Assembly (NCBI RefSeq): GCF_004379255.2 | Contig: NC_056052.1 | Location: 3,596,001-3,660,000, forward strand | Direction of reading: 5' to 3' | Length of the DNA: 64,000 nucleotides | DNA from: Salvia splendens | Taxonomy: Eukaryota > Streptophyta > Magnoliopsida > Lamiales > Lamiaceae | Shown: positions 1 to 13,753 of the stretch, piece by piece | Position numbering within the stretch: position 1 is the first letter of the stretch | Layout: every line of letters begins with the position of its first letter | Made by a program: the position numbers and the translations under genes | Notes under the pieces: model-generated | Told to the model about the DNA's origin: nothing | Database searches by the model: none | Seen by the model: the letters and a program-made list of their open reading frames with translations, nothing else

Positions 1-602
1 AGTTTCCGCAGAAAAGAACTGAGAAAATTAAATCTGCATTGTACACCAATACGAAATATATATGGTTCATGCGGTATTAGGATATAGCCAATTAAGTGTA
101 CTATACATATCTTGCAATACATGTGAACAAGTGTTTTCAAGGGTCATATGATTTTTTAATAAGCAAAATTCAGATAGGATTTCCTATAAAACCAACTGTC
201 CAGCCAAATAAGTTCTCTTAAAAATGGAATGTTATAGTAAAACATTATTGCACTCTCTTCCCCCAAATAATTAAACCAGTCATTGTGTACACATCCAAAT
301 CAACATCTCAACTACTGGAAATCTATTTTTTCACTATTTCCACTAAAAGTGTATTCTCTAGAATGGGCACATCCGCAACATGTGTCTTTGCTTCTTATTT
401 CTACTGCAGATTTCAGTCTAAAACTATATACGCCTTCCGTAAACCAAGAAAAAGCTACTTATAGCATTCCTATTTTGAGATGGAAATAGAGTGAAAATAT
501 GGAATCTTCCATTCAGCATTATATCACTGAGTTCCAATTTTCTTCAAATCAAAGTAACATGCCGAGAATCCAACCTTTATCACAGGGTGCAAAGAAGAGT
601 AC

Positions 603-1430
603 CTGTGCAATTGATGCAGAACCAAGAGGTTCGATATCAAATCTATCAAACAGTTCATCAATACTTCGACCCAATTCCTTCTCCAACACAACCTTGACCA
701 CATTGTACGGAGTAGGTGGGGCCTGATCACACAGTGTGACTAGCCTTTTCACCCAGGCCGCAGGAGCCAAGTCTGGCTTCCCAATAATTTGAGCCACCTA
801 AAAAATACGAAACCAGACATTAACCTCTGCCACCTAATTACACAAACTACTTGAAGCTTAAACTTCCATCTCGTACATCATTAAATCTTTCAACACTACA
901 ATCATAAATGTTTAAACAAAATATGCCAGCATCACAGTCACAAAGCACGAAACACAACACTCTTGCTTGTCAAAATTTCGACCCTAAACAGAAGGTTCAA
1001 TCGAAATCTCACAAAGAATTAAGCATCCAAAACCTGAAATGTGACTGATTAACTAAAATTTAATGTAATACCTTAAGAAAAAAACCGCCGAGATCAGCAC
1101 ACATATTGTATATCTTATCAGCAGCAAGCTGGTGCTGATTCTCCCATATTACCTCCCTCTTCGCCGCATCTCTCTCAAAATTTACTCGCACTTGAAACAC
1201 CTAATCATTCAATACAACAATTCACAAAATTTGTCACATCCTCTTCATGCTAATTTATCCAAACACTTAAAAAAACCGAATTCGACACAAATGATTGTTA
1301 TTTTACAGTGAAACACCTTGTAACCAGTGTAGATATCAACAGCTCGAACCCAGAATTGGAATGAGCGCTGCCACGGTCTGAACTGAGTGGAAAGCTTTTC
1401 GCGAAATTCGTTAAAATCAAGAGGAAGCAT
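603..1430 (-). CDS. ABC1/UbiB-family atypical kinase, 5' part (partial)
   Basis: Three exons read on the minus strand: 1430-1317, 1200-1072 and 797-603, all phase 0 with GT-AG introns. They give 146 N-terminal residues beginning MLPLDFNEFREKL. Exon 3 carries the hallmark of the ABC1/ADCK/UbiB family: an aligned GKPDLAPAAWVKRL segment, then ELGRSIDELFDRFDIEPLGS and SIAQV, which is the Ala/Gly-rich ATP-binding region. The next exon should continue with the V-H-R-A motif but is not visible in bases 1-602, so the gene runs past the left edge inside an intron. ABC1 kinases act in plastids or mitochondria on quinone or lipid metabolism. No strong transit peptide is visible here, so the compartment is unclear. 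It is closest to the Arabidopsis At4g24810-type ABC1K as I recall it. It lies downstream of RPN7 on the same strand. Confidence 0.85.
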
Positions 1431-3082
1431 AGTGATTTTGGGATTAAATTTGCTGGTCTTGCGTTGGCGGGTCCTCTTATATGGAGTATTAAACTATTAA
1501 TGATGGGTTTTTTGTGGCGTGGGAATGTGGGGATTATTACATAAAGGTTGGTGACAGTCGCATGCAGCTCTACAATCTCTTTGTTGCTTACTCACTACAG
1601 ATAGGTTGTTGAGGTTCACATCACACCTTTGGAACTTGCAGAAAATATGTGTTGTGCTACTTGTGCATGACCCAGCAAATTGATTGAAATTCAATTATTA
1701 TACCATTTCCCAACTTGAAAATTAATTGAAAAAATTGTAAATCCAGATTTAGTCACTATGTCCAATGTCATATGGCTTATAAAAAATTCAAAGGTTCTTT
1801 CTCATACAAAAATAGAGTATTTTAGGATGACACTAATTTTAATTCATAATTAATAAATTGATTAAAAAGGAGAGAAAATATTTTGAAATAGTGCGGGGGA
1901 TGTTGGGACCTATAAATAAAGGAAAATAAAAGAGAATAAGAAAATGTTTTCATAAATGAATATAGACTTATTTTTATGATAAAAATGAATTCAACCTATT
2001 TTTTTATGCAACTAAGGGAGTATATTGATCATATTTTTCAATCAATCCATGTTGTTTTCTGTATAGATAAAACAATAATTTTTTGTATAAATAAATCGTA
2101 CTATTATTTGACAAATAGATCAACTAAATATCATTATTTTTCTGCCAATTTCACTATATATTCCTTCTTTAAATAAGTACTGTTTTTCTATACAATTACG
2201 AAATTCCATTGTTATTATTAGCAAATCATTCCTACTAGAATGCCTTCGGCTGGGGCAAAACTGTGTTGGGTAAACTTTTTATAGTGACTGGTTCCACCGC
2301 ATGCATACTCCAGAAACCCCCCTCCAGCCTGGACCTACGGATTGATTACCGCTTGCCCCTACGCATATGAGGAGTTTTTTGGAGGAAACTCAGTTCGACT
2401 GACAATTGACCGAGCCAGTCAAGTCCCCCTCCACTGAACCTAGTTGACCGAGCGAGTCAAGTCCCCCTCCATTGAACCCTAAATTTCCACTATTTTTGTT
2501 ACTCAGAGGGGTCGAACTCCAGACCTGTGTCATGTGTCAAAAATGTCTAAGCTCATTGCCATTAGAACAAAAATGTCAAAGATGTCTAAGCTCATTGCTG
2601 CGGCCCTTCAATGGGCTAGGTTAGTACTACTACTAGTAAGTAGGGTTTTTAATCTGTTAAATTAATCCTAATGCAAATTGATTAAGTCTCTCTCTCTCAC
2701 ACAAACACACGTTAAAAACACTGCCAACAATGTCAGTACAAATTTTGTGTGAAGATAGTCTCTCTCATTTACACATATATTCGGACAAACGAACCAATGA
2801 TAACGGCAATTCATACGTGTTCAATCAGTATCAGTTTTAAGTTGAATTAAAGACTAATTAATTTAACACGAACGCTAAAACAAAGTCGCCTGCGTAAACA
2901 AAGGCAAATAATGATGTTGAAAACAACATTGATCGAAAAACTTCAACCATAAGTGATAGGAAGAGTAGTGGAAGGAGAAGTAGATGCAGTTTCTTTGTTA
3001 TGTGAAAGAAAATTGGAATTCAAGTTTGACAATAGGAATACAATTGAGTTCAGAAATAACAAAACCTAAACATAAGCTAAGT
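1431..3082. other. Intergenic region: ABC1K promoter and unclassified repeat
   Basis: No gene is visible. 2230-2610 is a GC-richer island ending in a tRNA-box-B-like string (GGTCGAACTCCAGACC, around 2510-2525). It looks like an old repeat rather than a gene. The remainder is AT-rich and should contain the kinase promoter and the RPN7 3' UTR. Confidence 0.5.
2406..2478. repeat. Two-copy 38-bp-period tandem repeat
   Basis: Copies at 2406-2440 and 2444-2478 are 35 bp each and differ at two positions. They start TTGACCGAG and contain AAGTCCCCCTCCA. They sit inside the unclassified repeat island upstream of the ABC1-kinase gene. Confidence 0.75.
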
Positions 3083-6000
3083 TCAAAGATCAATCACGCG
3101 CGACAGCTTCTGGATGCGGTTCAGCAGGAAATCGCCTTGCTTGATGGTAGACTGGTAGAGAGCATTCTTTGCATCGGGACGGTTGGTTTCCAACACGCCT
3201 ACAACTTTGTCTATCTTGCAATGTAGCTTCCCCGCTGCAATGAAGCGAGACAGCTCGCTACAAACCAGGCGAAACAGATTAAGATATCGTGGAGCAGCAG
3301 AGGCTTAAACATAGAAATTTACATATTTGAATCGGGAAATGAAGCGCTTACATATCAATGAAATCCACTGTCACACCAAATGATTTGGCCATAGCTTCAA
3401 TGGTCACACTCTTGTAGGATTCCAAGAACTGTGAGTACACAACAGTTCTGATCTCCCTCATGTAGTAACGGAAGTGCAGGTGCAAATAGCGGTCCAACTT
3501 AATGTGCTCCGTCAAGCCAGCTGAATAACCAACATGGAGAATATAATTACACGTATAAGATTTAATACCCCCTCTGATCATAGGAATGTTGGAATAAAAT
3601 CACAATGAGCAGTGGATAGAAGAGCAAGAATCTTGCTAGAAGGGGGTCCTTACCAAAAGCGGTAAAGAATGATTTATACTGGCAATCGTATAAAGAGTTC
3701 AGAAAATCTGATAAGTACGGAATTTTTCCAATGACAGTCAGGATCTCTGGGGCATCCACCACCTGCCACATATCCAACGGCAAAGAAGTTGATTAATTAA
3801 CAGCATGGTGGTTGAAAGTATTCATGGAGATAGGAGAGCTTTTTGAACACATTAAATAGTTCAATTACAAAAACATCCAAAAGTTACTTAATCCTTCACA
3901 CAAAACAGCCACTTTAAATGTCGATCTCCAGGCTACAGTTACATATATGGCCCGGCCATTTAGTAATGCAATTGAAACAAGGCACTACACCGATATGCCC
4001 TGATAATTAAATATTCACTACGACTTAGTCTCCATCATATTTAAGGTGCTATACCAACCAAGCAAATGCAAACAAAAACATTGCTGATGAAAAATAGAAA
4101 ATCGAAGCCGCTAATCATAATACCCACTGATAATCATCATTTTTTATAAAATGAGTACAGAACCAATATTAATCGTAGTTATCAAACTAAACAAATCCTA
4201 AAAAGCATGGATTCTTTATTCATAACTTTTGGATGACAATGTAAGGTATTACTATTTCAATTTTCACAACAACAAATAATTAGCTGAGATCAAACAAACT
4301 CGGCATCAAATAACCAATACATTTTTGTGGTGGGACTTAAGAGTTATAATACAAATGAAATAGTATTGAAGCATTCAGCTCTTATGCATAATGTTATGAC
4401 TATTCATAAGCATATTATGGAGAATAGTACCTCATTTTTTCAAACTTATACAAGTCCAAGTAATGTGATGCATTAGATACATACAATTTTTACTAATTCA
4501 TTATGAAGAGTAACTTCATTTTCTTCTACCTATGGCTATACACTGATCAACACATTATACTAAAGGCACTAGGTTAAACATCATTGAAATTTGAAAAGGT
4601 TGAGGCAAACCAAGGCAAGTTTGTGATATAGTGAAATTAAGAGCAAGTTTGAGAAAAACAACAAACCTTTTGTTTTAGTGAAACTCTATCCAACGATATG
4701 ATGCTTGTAAGACCAGTATAAAATATGAAGGTGTCATAGGTGAAGAGCTCATAAGTTGTGAAAGTTGAAATAGAATCAAGGAAGAGATCCGCTGCTTTTT
4801 TGAAGTTGCGAGTGGACATGCAATATAAACCCTCATACACCTTCAACCGGTTCTTCCTCTCCCAATCACCACCCTCTTCAAACAACCTGTAACGTTAAAA
4901 ATCAAAATCAGTGGTCAACATCAGTGCACAAAAACAAACCAAGGTTTGGAATTTTTATCCAGGAGCAACATAAATCAATGCATACTTCTTAGCTTTGTCA
5001 ATGCTTTTGGAGATAAGATCAAAGTCCATGTGAAAAAAACCAATCTGTAGTGTGTGGAATACCAAATCCATCTTCTGTCCAACTGCAACAGTCTTGCCCT
5101 CCGTTATTTTAAGTTGTTCAAGTGCCTTTTCCTGGATATCACAGAATGTAAAGGAGTTCATATGGAAAAAAGACCGGGAAGTAGACACATGGAGTTTATG
5201 TATGTACCTTGTCGCCAATTCGAATGTAAAACAATGATTTGGCCAAATGAGCTTCCCTAACTTCACTTTCACCCAAGTTCTCCTCTGCGTCAGCGATCCT
5301 AGATGAAATCACAGAGATAAAAGGAAATCACACTCTTAATATTTTGAACTATAGATGGTCTAGATAATATCTGTTCATAATCATATTAATGAATTTATGA
5401 GGTCACAAGAAACAATACAACGATGGTAGAACTTTTAGCAAAACGGAAGTACACTGTATTTAGAAATCCTAAGGCCTAACAACAAGGAAATGTGAAGTGA
5501 TTACGTTATAAAAGGTAAGGAATACAAGTACCCAGAGCTGAGGCCCAGCACTATCTATAGGCCTTGCAGTCATTAAGTTTTTTCTCTACTTACTGTTCAC
5601 AAACCAGAACGAAGCACCAAGAGCTGATGGTTGATGAGAATAACTTATTCAGTGAATTAGGACATAGTACTCCCTCCGTCCCAAGGAAGATTTTATGCAG
5701 CTTTATTTTGTGTGGTAGGTGGAGAGAATAAAGTAAGGAAGATGAAATAAAATAGAGATAAAGGGGAGTTTATTTTTGATAAACTAAAAAGGAAAGTGGG
5801 TCATCTTGGGTGGGACGGAGGGAGTACTAACAATATGAAGATTTTGAAGTAACTAAACATGAAGATATCATTAGATTCAGAAACCAACTTCTGGAGGCTC
5901 ATTTCACAGAAGCAGCGCTTGCACAGTTGTACTACCAGCATAAGTTCGCCACTCATAAGAGATGACTATTAAACCTAACTCCGTAGGCAATCTTGCACTT

Positions 6001-7083
6001 CTCGACCCAACAGGGTATCAATTCCATAAACTGAACTCTAGAGTGGTAACCAAACGGAAAAGGTTGACTACCTAAATAATCAAAAAGTGAAATAGCAAAA
6101 GCAAAACAGAGTTTAGACCTTTAAAAGCTCATATGAGCAAATTCCACAAAACACTGACTACTGATTTATGTATCTTGCTTCCCAATTAATGCCCCAACCC
6201 AATATAGTTCCACTAACCATCTTTCCTCTCCCTTAACTGCACGAACAAGGTATTAACCACAACAACAGCCTGCTAATATTACACTCAAACATCAAGAAGG
6301 CAAACCACTGCCATTGAGTATCAGATTGCTGAGACTCAAGTCACTCGACAACAAATTAAATGAAACCATCTGAGTCAGTCTAGCTCCCATACTCAACCGG
6401 CTCATGAGAATCCTTAGTAAGCTCTGGAAATAACTTAAACATCAATCTATAGTCCAAAAGGTCACGCAATTAAAATTTATTTCGACTCTTAACACCTAAA
6501 ATGCAAAAGCAACTGCTGAATTAACAAGGATTTTCAGACATCAGATTATTGCAGTAAGAAAGATACCACCAGAAATGCACATTTGAATATTGTGAGAAAA
6601 TCAGCAGAGCAAATGGAAGAAATCATAGTCTTTTACATTATTAAGAAGCTAATATTTTTATCCACTGAACCATAAATCACAGAGATCCCATGACGCAACT
6701 CAATGTTAGAAGTTCGTGTAATTCAAGGAACGCAAAACTTACTTCTCTTCGAGATTCTTCAGCTCATCATCGATCTTGGAGCGCATCGAGTCAAGTGCCT
6801 TCTGATCCAAATCCAAAACCTTGCTTGCAACTAGGGTTTCGTACAACGGCGCCATATCTACCAAAACAAATCCGGTGCAATGAAGTGCCGTACAATAATA
6901 ACAACAACGAATTAAGGAATTATTGGCAGAGAAAATGGTCCGATTACCGTTGGCGACGATGAAGTTGAAGACCTCATCACGGAGGCGGACTTTTTCGATA
7001 TCATCGACGTCATTCTGAGTGAGAAGGAATAGATTGTTGGCGAGCAAAAGCTGTGGCTGCTGAACACCTTCTTCGCCTTCCAT
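3083..7083 (-). CDS. RPN7: 26S proteasome regulatory (lid) subunit RPN7
   Basis: Eight exons on the minus strand: 7083-6948, 6857-6743, 5298-5208, 5131-4986, 4886-4667, 3762-3654, 3520-3352 and 3257-3083. They join in phase to 386 residues, the usual plant RPN7 length. Recognisable blocks are [57 protein letters not shown] and the C-terminal PCI domain ending [22 protein letters not shown]7 is a PCI-domain scaffold of the 19S lid, which helps dock and deubiquitinate proteasome substrates. The start ATG lies in exon 1 after a short 5' UTR and no in-frame upstream ATG is obvious. Some normally conserved positions differ, for example [12 protein letters not shown] where plants usually have YTLQLAFFYMDF. 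The reading frame is intact. Intron 2 (1.4 kb) contains a Stowaway-like MITE. Confidence 0.95.
5668..5826. mobile_element. Stowaway-like MITE in RPN7 intron 2
   Basis: The ends are TACTCCCTCCGTCCC and GGGACGGAGGGAGTA. They form perfect terminal inverted repeats flanked by the TA dinucleotide that Tc1/mariner-type Stowaway elements duplicate. Length is about 155 bp with no coding capacity. It lies well away from both splice sites. Confidence 0.9.
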
Positions 7084-7704
7084 CGAATTTTTTCGTGCTT
7101 CCTTCTAGTCGGGAGATATGAACAAGAGTTTGCTTGAGGAGGGAGCAACACAGAGAGACAGATAGTGATCAGAGCGGAACTTCTGTTTTGGGTCTAAAAA
7201 AAAAACAAGCCTTCAAAGTCGCCATTCACAAACAACGCTTTCTCATGATTGGGCTTCACAAAATTAATGTGGACATTTTAGTTGTGGGCATATTTCAGAA
7301 CTATTTTGTTATGAACTCTACAATTATTTTGGGAAAATATTACTCTAAATTCAAGTTATTCCCATTATCAACACTATTAAATATGTATATGATTCTTAGT
7401 AGTAATAGTTAATATTTATAAAAATATATGGTACTACCTTTGTATGAAGTTACTTGATGAATTGCCTATCATTGCTTGAATCATTTCCCTATTGAGCTAA
7501 CAATATCTCAATTTCATATTCAACCAATTTATTCACCTTAAATGCAAAGTGGGATCATTTCATGTCATCTTCTTTTGCTAGTTTATATTTCCAACCCTAC
7601 AAATCAATTTCGATCTAAAATATTTCCTGACTTGAAAACAGAGAATCTCAAAAAAGCGATAAATAACCTTTCATGTGTTTGTATCGACTATTACAAACAA
7701 GGAA

Positions 7705-10700
7705 TTAGTGACTTAATGAGTTTAAGAAGGGAATCTTAATGGTAGTATTGGAAGTAACTGGAAACAGAGTAATGCCTTGAGCAGTTGTTGAGGAGGAGGA
7801 TTCAAGTGCTCGAGAAGCTTGCAGAGCCATCTCTGCATGCAGTTGTAAACATCCCAACGCAAGCTGCATATTCGAAAACATAGTCATGCTTCCACACTGA
7901 TCAAATCAAACTGCAGCACTTCTTGTGAAGCATGGTGGCTCAGCATTAAGAAAGCAGAATTAAAGATATCAGACGAATGATTCATACGAAATTTCAGCAG
8001 TGGCGTAAGCCGATATTTTCTTGCTTACCGTGTGGCATTCTCTGTCTGTATCTGACTCGGCTACTTTTAGTGCCCATCTGTGTATCCAGTCGAGCCCTTC
8101 TGAGATTTCAATATTTCCTTCAGCCACCGCAGAGGCAACGAACGAGGGATGGAGGGCCACTAGAATACACGACGCGGTGAAAAGGACAGACCTTCTCACA
8201 TATGCTTCTGGATGGTGAGATATCTCCCTGTGCAATATAAGACAAAGATCCAAATCAAATCTCAAGAGCATGATAAAAACTATACGATGGTCGGCCCTCA
8301 TATATAAAGAGGCCAATTAATAATTAACCCAATTGGTGGCACTCGAATAATGCCATTACCTGGATCTTAACATGTCCAGAAGAGGGGCGGCTAGAACAGA
8401 GGCTTCGGGGTGCATTGCTGCACATTTTATACAAACACCGAGCGTGTGGATGAGTTTCCCGAGGACAACGAAATCCCTTCCTAGTAAATCAACTCCGTGT
8501 CTCTTTTGATCGTGCCCCTGCATGGCCGGGAGCATAAATGCTGCAGCATATTGAGGAAAACTATTTTGAGACCATTCCAACTGGCTGTCATGTGTTGGGT
8601 GTTTGAGGCTCCATCGACGTGTCTTCCCCTTCCTAATCTGACTTGCTTTTGATGGTAACACTCTTTCATAAGAATAAGACCAGTTTAGAGGAGTTTCTGT
8701 TGAAGAAATCTCTTTCCAAGACCCTGCCCCGGGAGGACCATCATTTCTTGGCGTGAACCAAGGTTGGTCGGAGGAGGATATGAGAGTCGCTGGTCGATGT
8801 TCTGATTTCAAAATTCTAGTATTTGCAAGCTCCTGAGCGGCATCAGTCATTACATCCAAGATCATTATCCGCTGACTGGTGTCTACATTAGGTGAATAAA
8901 GCAATTTGTGCATGCTTTCAAGAGACTCGAGAGGTCTTGTGGCAATTAAACCCACCAGGGCCTTCTGTCTTCTTTCTTCTGCCGAATCTTCTTCTCCTTC
9001 GACAGTGGACTCAGAGCAACGAACCTGCACAAGAGCTTTACCCAGATCACCGGCGAGATATTTAAGCTCATCTGGTGATGCACGAATGAGCTTCTCAGCA
9101 GCATCAAGGGCCTTTTCAACCTGCAAATCATCTGCAAATATTCAGTGGTATAACTTACCAGTTATATGCAACTTGTAGGTGAACTTTACTAACACGTTAC
9201 ACTAGTGTAAGACATAAGAAATAGTAAGACGCGGAAGCTAGCTAATCAACCTAAGCCTCCACACTGGGTGCAACTGCTTACAGCTATCAAGATGTGTAAT
9301 GTAAGAAAGTCATTTAGAAGATTGGCTAATAATCTAGAACTTACACCCTCAGCGTCATCTGATTTTCTTAATGCTCCAACTACATCTACCAACTGCGTAA
9401 ACTTCCTTTTCAGATCTGCATCATCATCAGTCAAGTCGTAGGGTTGTAATGAAGAGGCGCTAGATGTCTCAGAGTCATCACTTTCGTAGTCACTCCCTTC
9501 TTGAAGAGTGTATTCATTATTTAGTTCTGCAGGATCAATAATCTCATCTGGGTCAATTATAGTAAACGCTGATTCCTTGTTCTTCTGAGATTTAGAGACA
9601 TGAACCCCCTTTTCTCCACTCTTTTGAATTTCATTTCCTGATATTTGGTTAGAAGAGCTTTCTCTTTCTTGAATTTTTTCTTCACCAGGCACTGTTGCAG
9701 TGGCAGAGACCTCTCTTGGGGTTGCAAAACCAAAGTCCCAGTCAATGGTTTCTTCCTGACAACTATCGTCAAGATACAAAGGATTATCGGGGTCTATAAT
9801 CTTTGAAAATACTAAAGCAATACTGCTTGCCATTTTTCGAATCAAATATACAGGGTTCTCCAATCTACCTGCAGGAAATTACAATTTTAGTGTAAATTTT
9901 AGACAAATAGACAACAAGAGTTTTAATATAGACAAAACCAAATCCTTACAACTAATTCCCTGAAGAATTAAGTGCAATGCATCTTTCGTTGCATCTAGAT
10001 CTTCTTTAGTCATCTGCTGCAGGCAAAGACCTAAAGCAGCAGTTACATCTGTAAACTATGTTAAGGCGCACAAGAAGAAAGGTATAAGCATAAAAGTTTA
10101 CAGAAATAATCAAAAGATTAAAAAAATTGTAAATTTCTAAAGTTGTTGCGTAGTTGAAATGATTGGAGAAACTCTCTTCTAGACCATGCTACTAAAGTGT
10201 CAAAGCTACTACCTTTAATAATTTACTAATAAGGATACAAATCTGTTGCTCAGTTGAAGATGATTGGACAAACTCTCTTCTAGACCATGCTACTATAAGA
10301 TGGTGCACTGCGTCCGATAGACTTCGAGCATTATAAGATTTTGACGAAGCACTTTGAGGGGGACATTCAAGCACAGCAAAGTGAATAATCCATCTCAAGC
10401 AACAGGTGGGAAATACTTTCCAGAGCAAAAACTTCTCCATAAAAGTGAATCTGACACTCAAAGGGTTAGAGGCATTTCAGCAAACATCACAGAAAGAAAG
10501 GTCAAGACATTAATTAATCAGTTAATTTGAACGTTCAAGTGGTAGAATTGTAAGTTGGGACCACTTTATGCACCTGACAGAAGGGTGTTGTTTGTAGATC
10601 CGGCTAAAAAGAAACCACAAAATCCAGTGCCCTTCAACCTCGTTAACTTTTTGAGTAGCCAATTGACGCAAGAGTTCTTCAGCTATTCTCTCCACTGAAT

Positions 10701-13700
10701 GAGAATCATTTACTGCCTCAATAATCTTCAGCCAGAAGCGAAAACCAGGTCTTGACTCAAATATTTCACTTAAGGCAAGATCAGAAGTTGATGACAAGAC
10801 ACTTCGGACTTGTTCAAGGATCTTTGGAATCATCTCCCTTAACATGATATCTGCCAGGATGTAAAAACTGTCAAAATTAGAGTTTTGCTCATGTCAGAGT
10901 ATTGAGGCTACAAAAGCAGAAACTTCAGGTTTTATGAGTTTCAAAGTACCGGTAGATCCCCGACGACTAATGCGGGTAAATGCTTCTCCAATAAAAAGTA
11001 TAACGCCATTCATATGGTTGTTATATGCAACATGTGACTCATCTACAAACTTCAAATCCCATTCCTCCACACCATGGAGAAGTTGACTGGTTAGGTTTTT
11101 GAAGAATAAACTGGAAATATAAAGTAACAGATTAAAACAGAGTACAAAAACAATGGAAAATATTTAACTTAAAATGGTGTTTCAACACTCTAAATATCAT
11201 GTAGGCTTGATGAGAAAATTACAGATTCATGATATACTGGTAGCTTGCAGGTGTCATGCAGCTGTATATTCAATCCGTTCATTTATTTTAGCTTGTCAGC
11301 TAAATCATAGTATATTTTAAGTGAGCAGTTGTTCTGGTGATAGAAGAATGCATAATGTGTTTTAAGCGTTTTATACAAACTTTTATGCATATAAAGAAAA
11401 GACTGCATTTTGAATTCAAAATAAGGATACCGTGGGGTGAGTGAAGCTGGAGCTTCTCGTCTTGCTTTGTCTGGAATTGATGTAATCAGCTGTGAGGTTG
11501 CAGAAATGGCCTTCTTTACTTGTTCATGGCAGAGGTCTTCAAAGTGACAATTACCAGCAAACTCTCTAGTCATCTGACATACCAAATCATTGTCCAGCAG
11601 GCAAATCACAAGTAATCTATCAAAAATAGCAGAGGAAATAGAGTTAAGTAGAAAACTCATGGAACACAGTTATTGATTGGTTGAGTTCGAGCCTAGTAAT
11701 TATGCTCATAGTACCAAACATACTTGTCTAGGGTACCAAGAAACATGTCAACATTAACACATGTTAGACTCACGTAATTACATATAGAACATAACATTAA
11801 GTCATATGCAGATGTACAAGCACAGCAAGTAGGCTACAGTAAATACTCCACTGATGACCTATATAGCATAACAAATTCTTCAAACAAAATTGTGATTCAA
11901 AAAACGATGCTTTGATAAGTGATACTGAGCAGCCACACAATATACAGAGACAAGTGCATGGTATATGACCAAACTGAAAATTTCAACACGAGTTAGTAGT
12001 CAATATTCACCCATTCTTTCTAAGCTGAATCCAGTGAAACATAAAAATCAAAGGTCAAAGTCAGAACACGACATGAATAACAAATACACATAAGTTCCGG
12101 AACAGTTCACAGCATTAAATGTTAAATATTTCCTCCCATCTTCTGACATGCAATAAAAACAACCTTAATCAACAAAGATTAATCAATGAAGAATATAAAA
12201 CTTAATTTTCAGAACACTGGTAGAATCTCGACGAATATTTAAGACCTTGTAAGTGCCAATTAGAGAGGGGAAGCAGGACAGGAATACTTGAATATGATTT
12301 GATCCAGTAATGCAGAACTGACTTAATATTGAGTGTGAAGTGTTATTTATACAGATGTGTGCATAAAGCCTAGCAGGTAATGAAAGTGACAGTCCTTCAA
12401 CAGAAAATGTCAATCACCCTCGTCAAAGATGGATATTATTATGATGGAAGAATAACTTATTACCTTTCTGCATTCGAGTTCACAGCAGTTGAATCATAAC
12501 TACCACTTTCACCAGGCTGAAGACAAGGAACCACCACCTGAACTATCTCAGTGGCACACCCATCTACAAAGAATGCATCATATACAAGCTTCCTCGCGGA
12601 AGCGGGAAAGCAGGCTAGCCAGTTGGAAGCAACATCTGTAAACCATGGAAAATGCTTTTAAAAATAAAAAGGACTCATATTATGCAGAGTAAGAAAACGG
12701 GCACTTTGCTTAACTATCAAATGGCTAATCAATATTACAATTTCAACTATTTGCCATTTCTTATAAACAGAAGCTCTTCGATAAGAGTTTCCTACAAATG
12801 TAGCAAGTGGTCTACATAAAGATATACAAAAGGTAGAACTTAGAAGAGATAACATCCGTAAATAGAGCGAGAATGGAATGGAGACTAGACAACTTTAAGA
12901 CAGACAAAAAAAAGCCTGCTCAGTATCAAATAAACTCAGCTCAAACTGCATCCATCATGTTTCAGCTTTTGCTTTAAACAACAAAACAGAGTTACATATA
13001 CGTGCAAAAAATGTTGCTAATTAGGAGCACCACTAAGACAACTACTTTTGCAGTATGTATCAGCCAACAAACAGAACGCATATACTCTAAAACAAAAAGT
13101 ACTACATTCAAACATAATTCGATTTACAAGCCCACAAGTGCATGCATATTAGAACTTTTGAATAATACAGTTTGAAGGAGATCAAATCATACCATACAAC
13201 AACACTCTAGCAAATATGCGGAACCCAGATCCTTTATAGAATACACGCCACCATTCAGTTTTCTCATCTTGGCTAGGAACGTCCACAGCCCCTAACTACC
13301 CAAAAAGTAGAAGAAAAAACATTACACAATCATGGCGGGCCATCAAAAATCAACAAAACTTGGAAAAGAAAGAAAAACAGATATCCTGGTTTTCTGTATT
13401 TCTAAATTTCGATTCCACAATTGAATCCTCTGGCTTAAAAATAGGACATATACGTACCTCGTCTCGATATTTCTCATCAACACTACCTACATTTCGCAAA
13501 CAAAAATTGATTTTTAATCACTATTACTACAAATTACCGATCATAAAATACACATTAGGTCAGTTAAAATACCAGAAATAGAATCGGGATTGAGGGGGAA
13601 TAGGCAGACGGCCAGAGAGTGGAGAGCTATGATGACTTGGTCGACGTGCTTGGCGTCATCAATGGAGGAGATTACGTTTCCCACTCTCTCCAGTACTCTT

Positions 13701-13753
13701 TTCTCAAGTTCTGCCCTTTTCTTCCGGGGTGATTCTTCTCCTCCAATAGCCAT
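7705..13753 (-). CDS. TEL2: Telomere length regulation protein TEL2/TELO2 homologue
   Basis: Twelve exons on the minus strand: 13753-13573, 13291-13193, 12635-12464, 11616-11431, 11110-10950, 10850-10574, 10450-10213, 10055-9950, 9868-9345, 9120-8360, 8227-8029 and 7896-7705. All join in phase and give 1031 residues. The conserved TEL2 C-terminal domain is clear: PQYAAAFMLPAMQG, GVDLLGRDFVVLGKLIHTLG, CIKCAAMHPEASVLAAPLLD, HHPEAYVRRSVLFTASCILV. An acidic low-complexity linker lies around exon 9. TEL2 with TTI1/TTI2 chaperones PIKK kinases (TOR, ATM, ATR) through HSP90. The Arabidopsis counterpart is embryo-essential EMB2423, as I recall. The exon at 9950-10055 needs the ACATAG acceptor to hold frame. 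A nearer TTTACAG acceptor would give an immediate stop. It is divergent from ELP3. Confidence 0.9.
10143..10295 (-). repeat. Exon fragment duplicated into the adjacent TEL2 intron
   Basis: About 53 bp at 10242-10295, inside TEL2 exon 10213-10450, recurs with a few changes at 10143-10195 in the following intron. The shared core is ACTCTCTTCTAGACCATGCT. The intronic copy is not in the reading frame. It is a short direct duplication with a spacing of about 99 bp. Confidence 0.85.
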
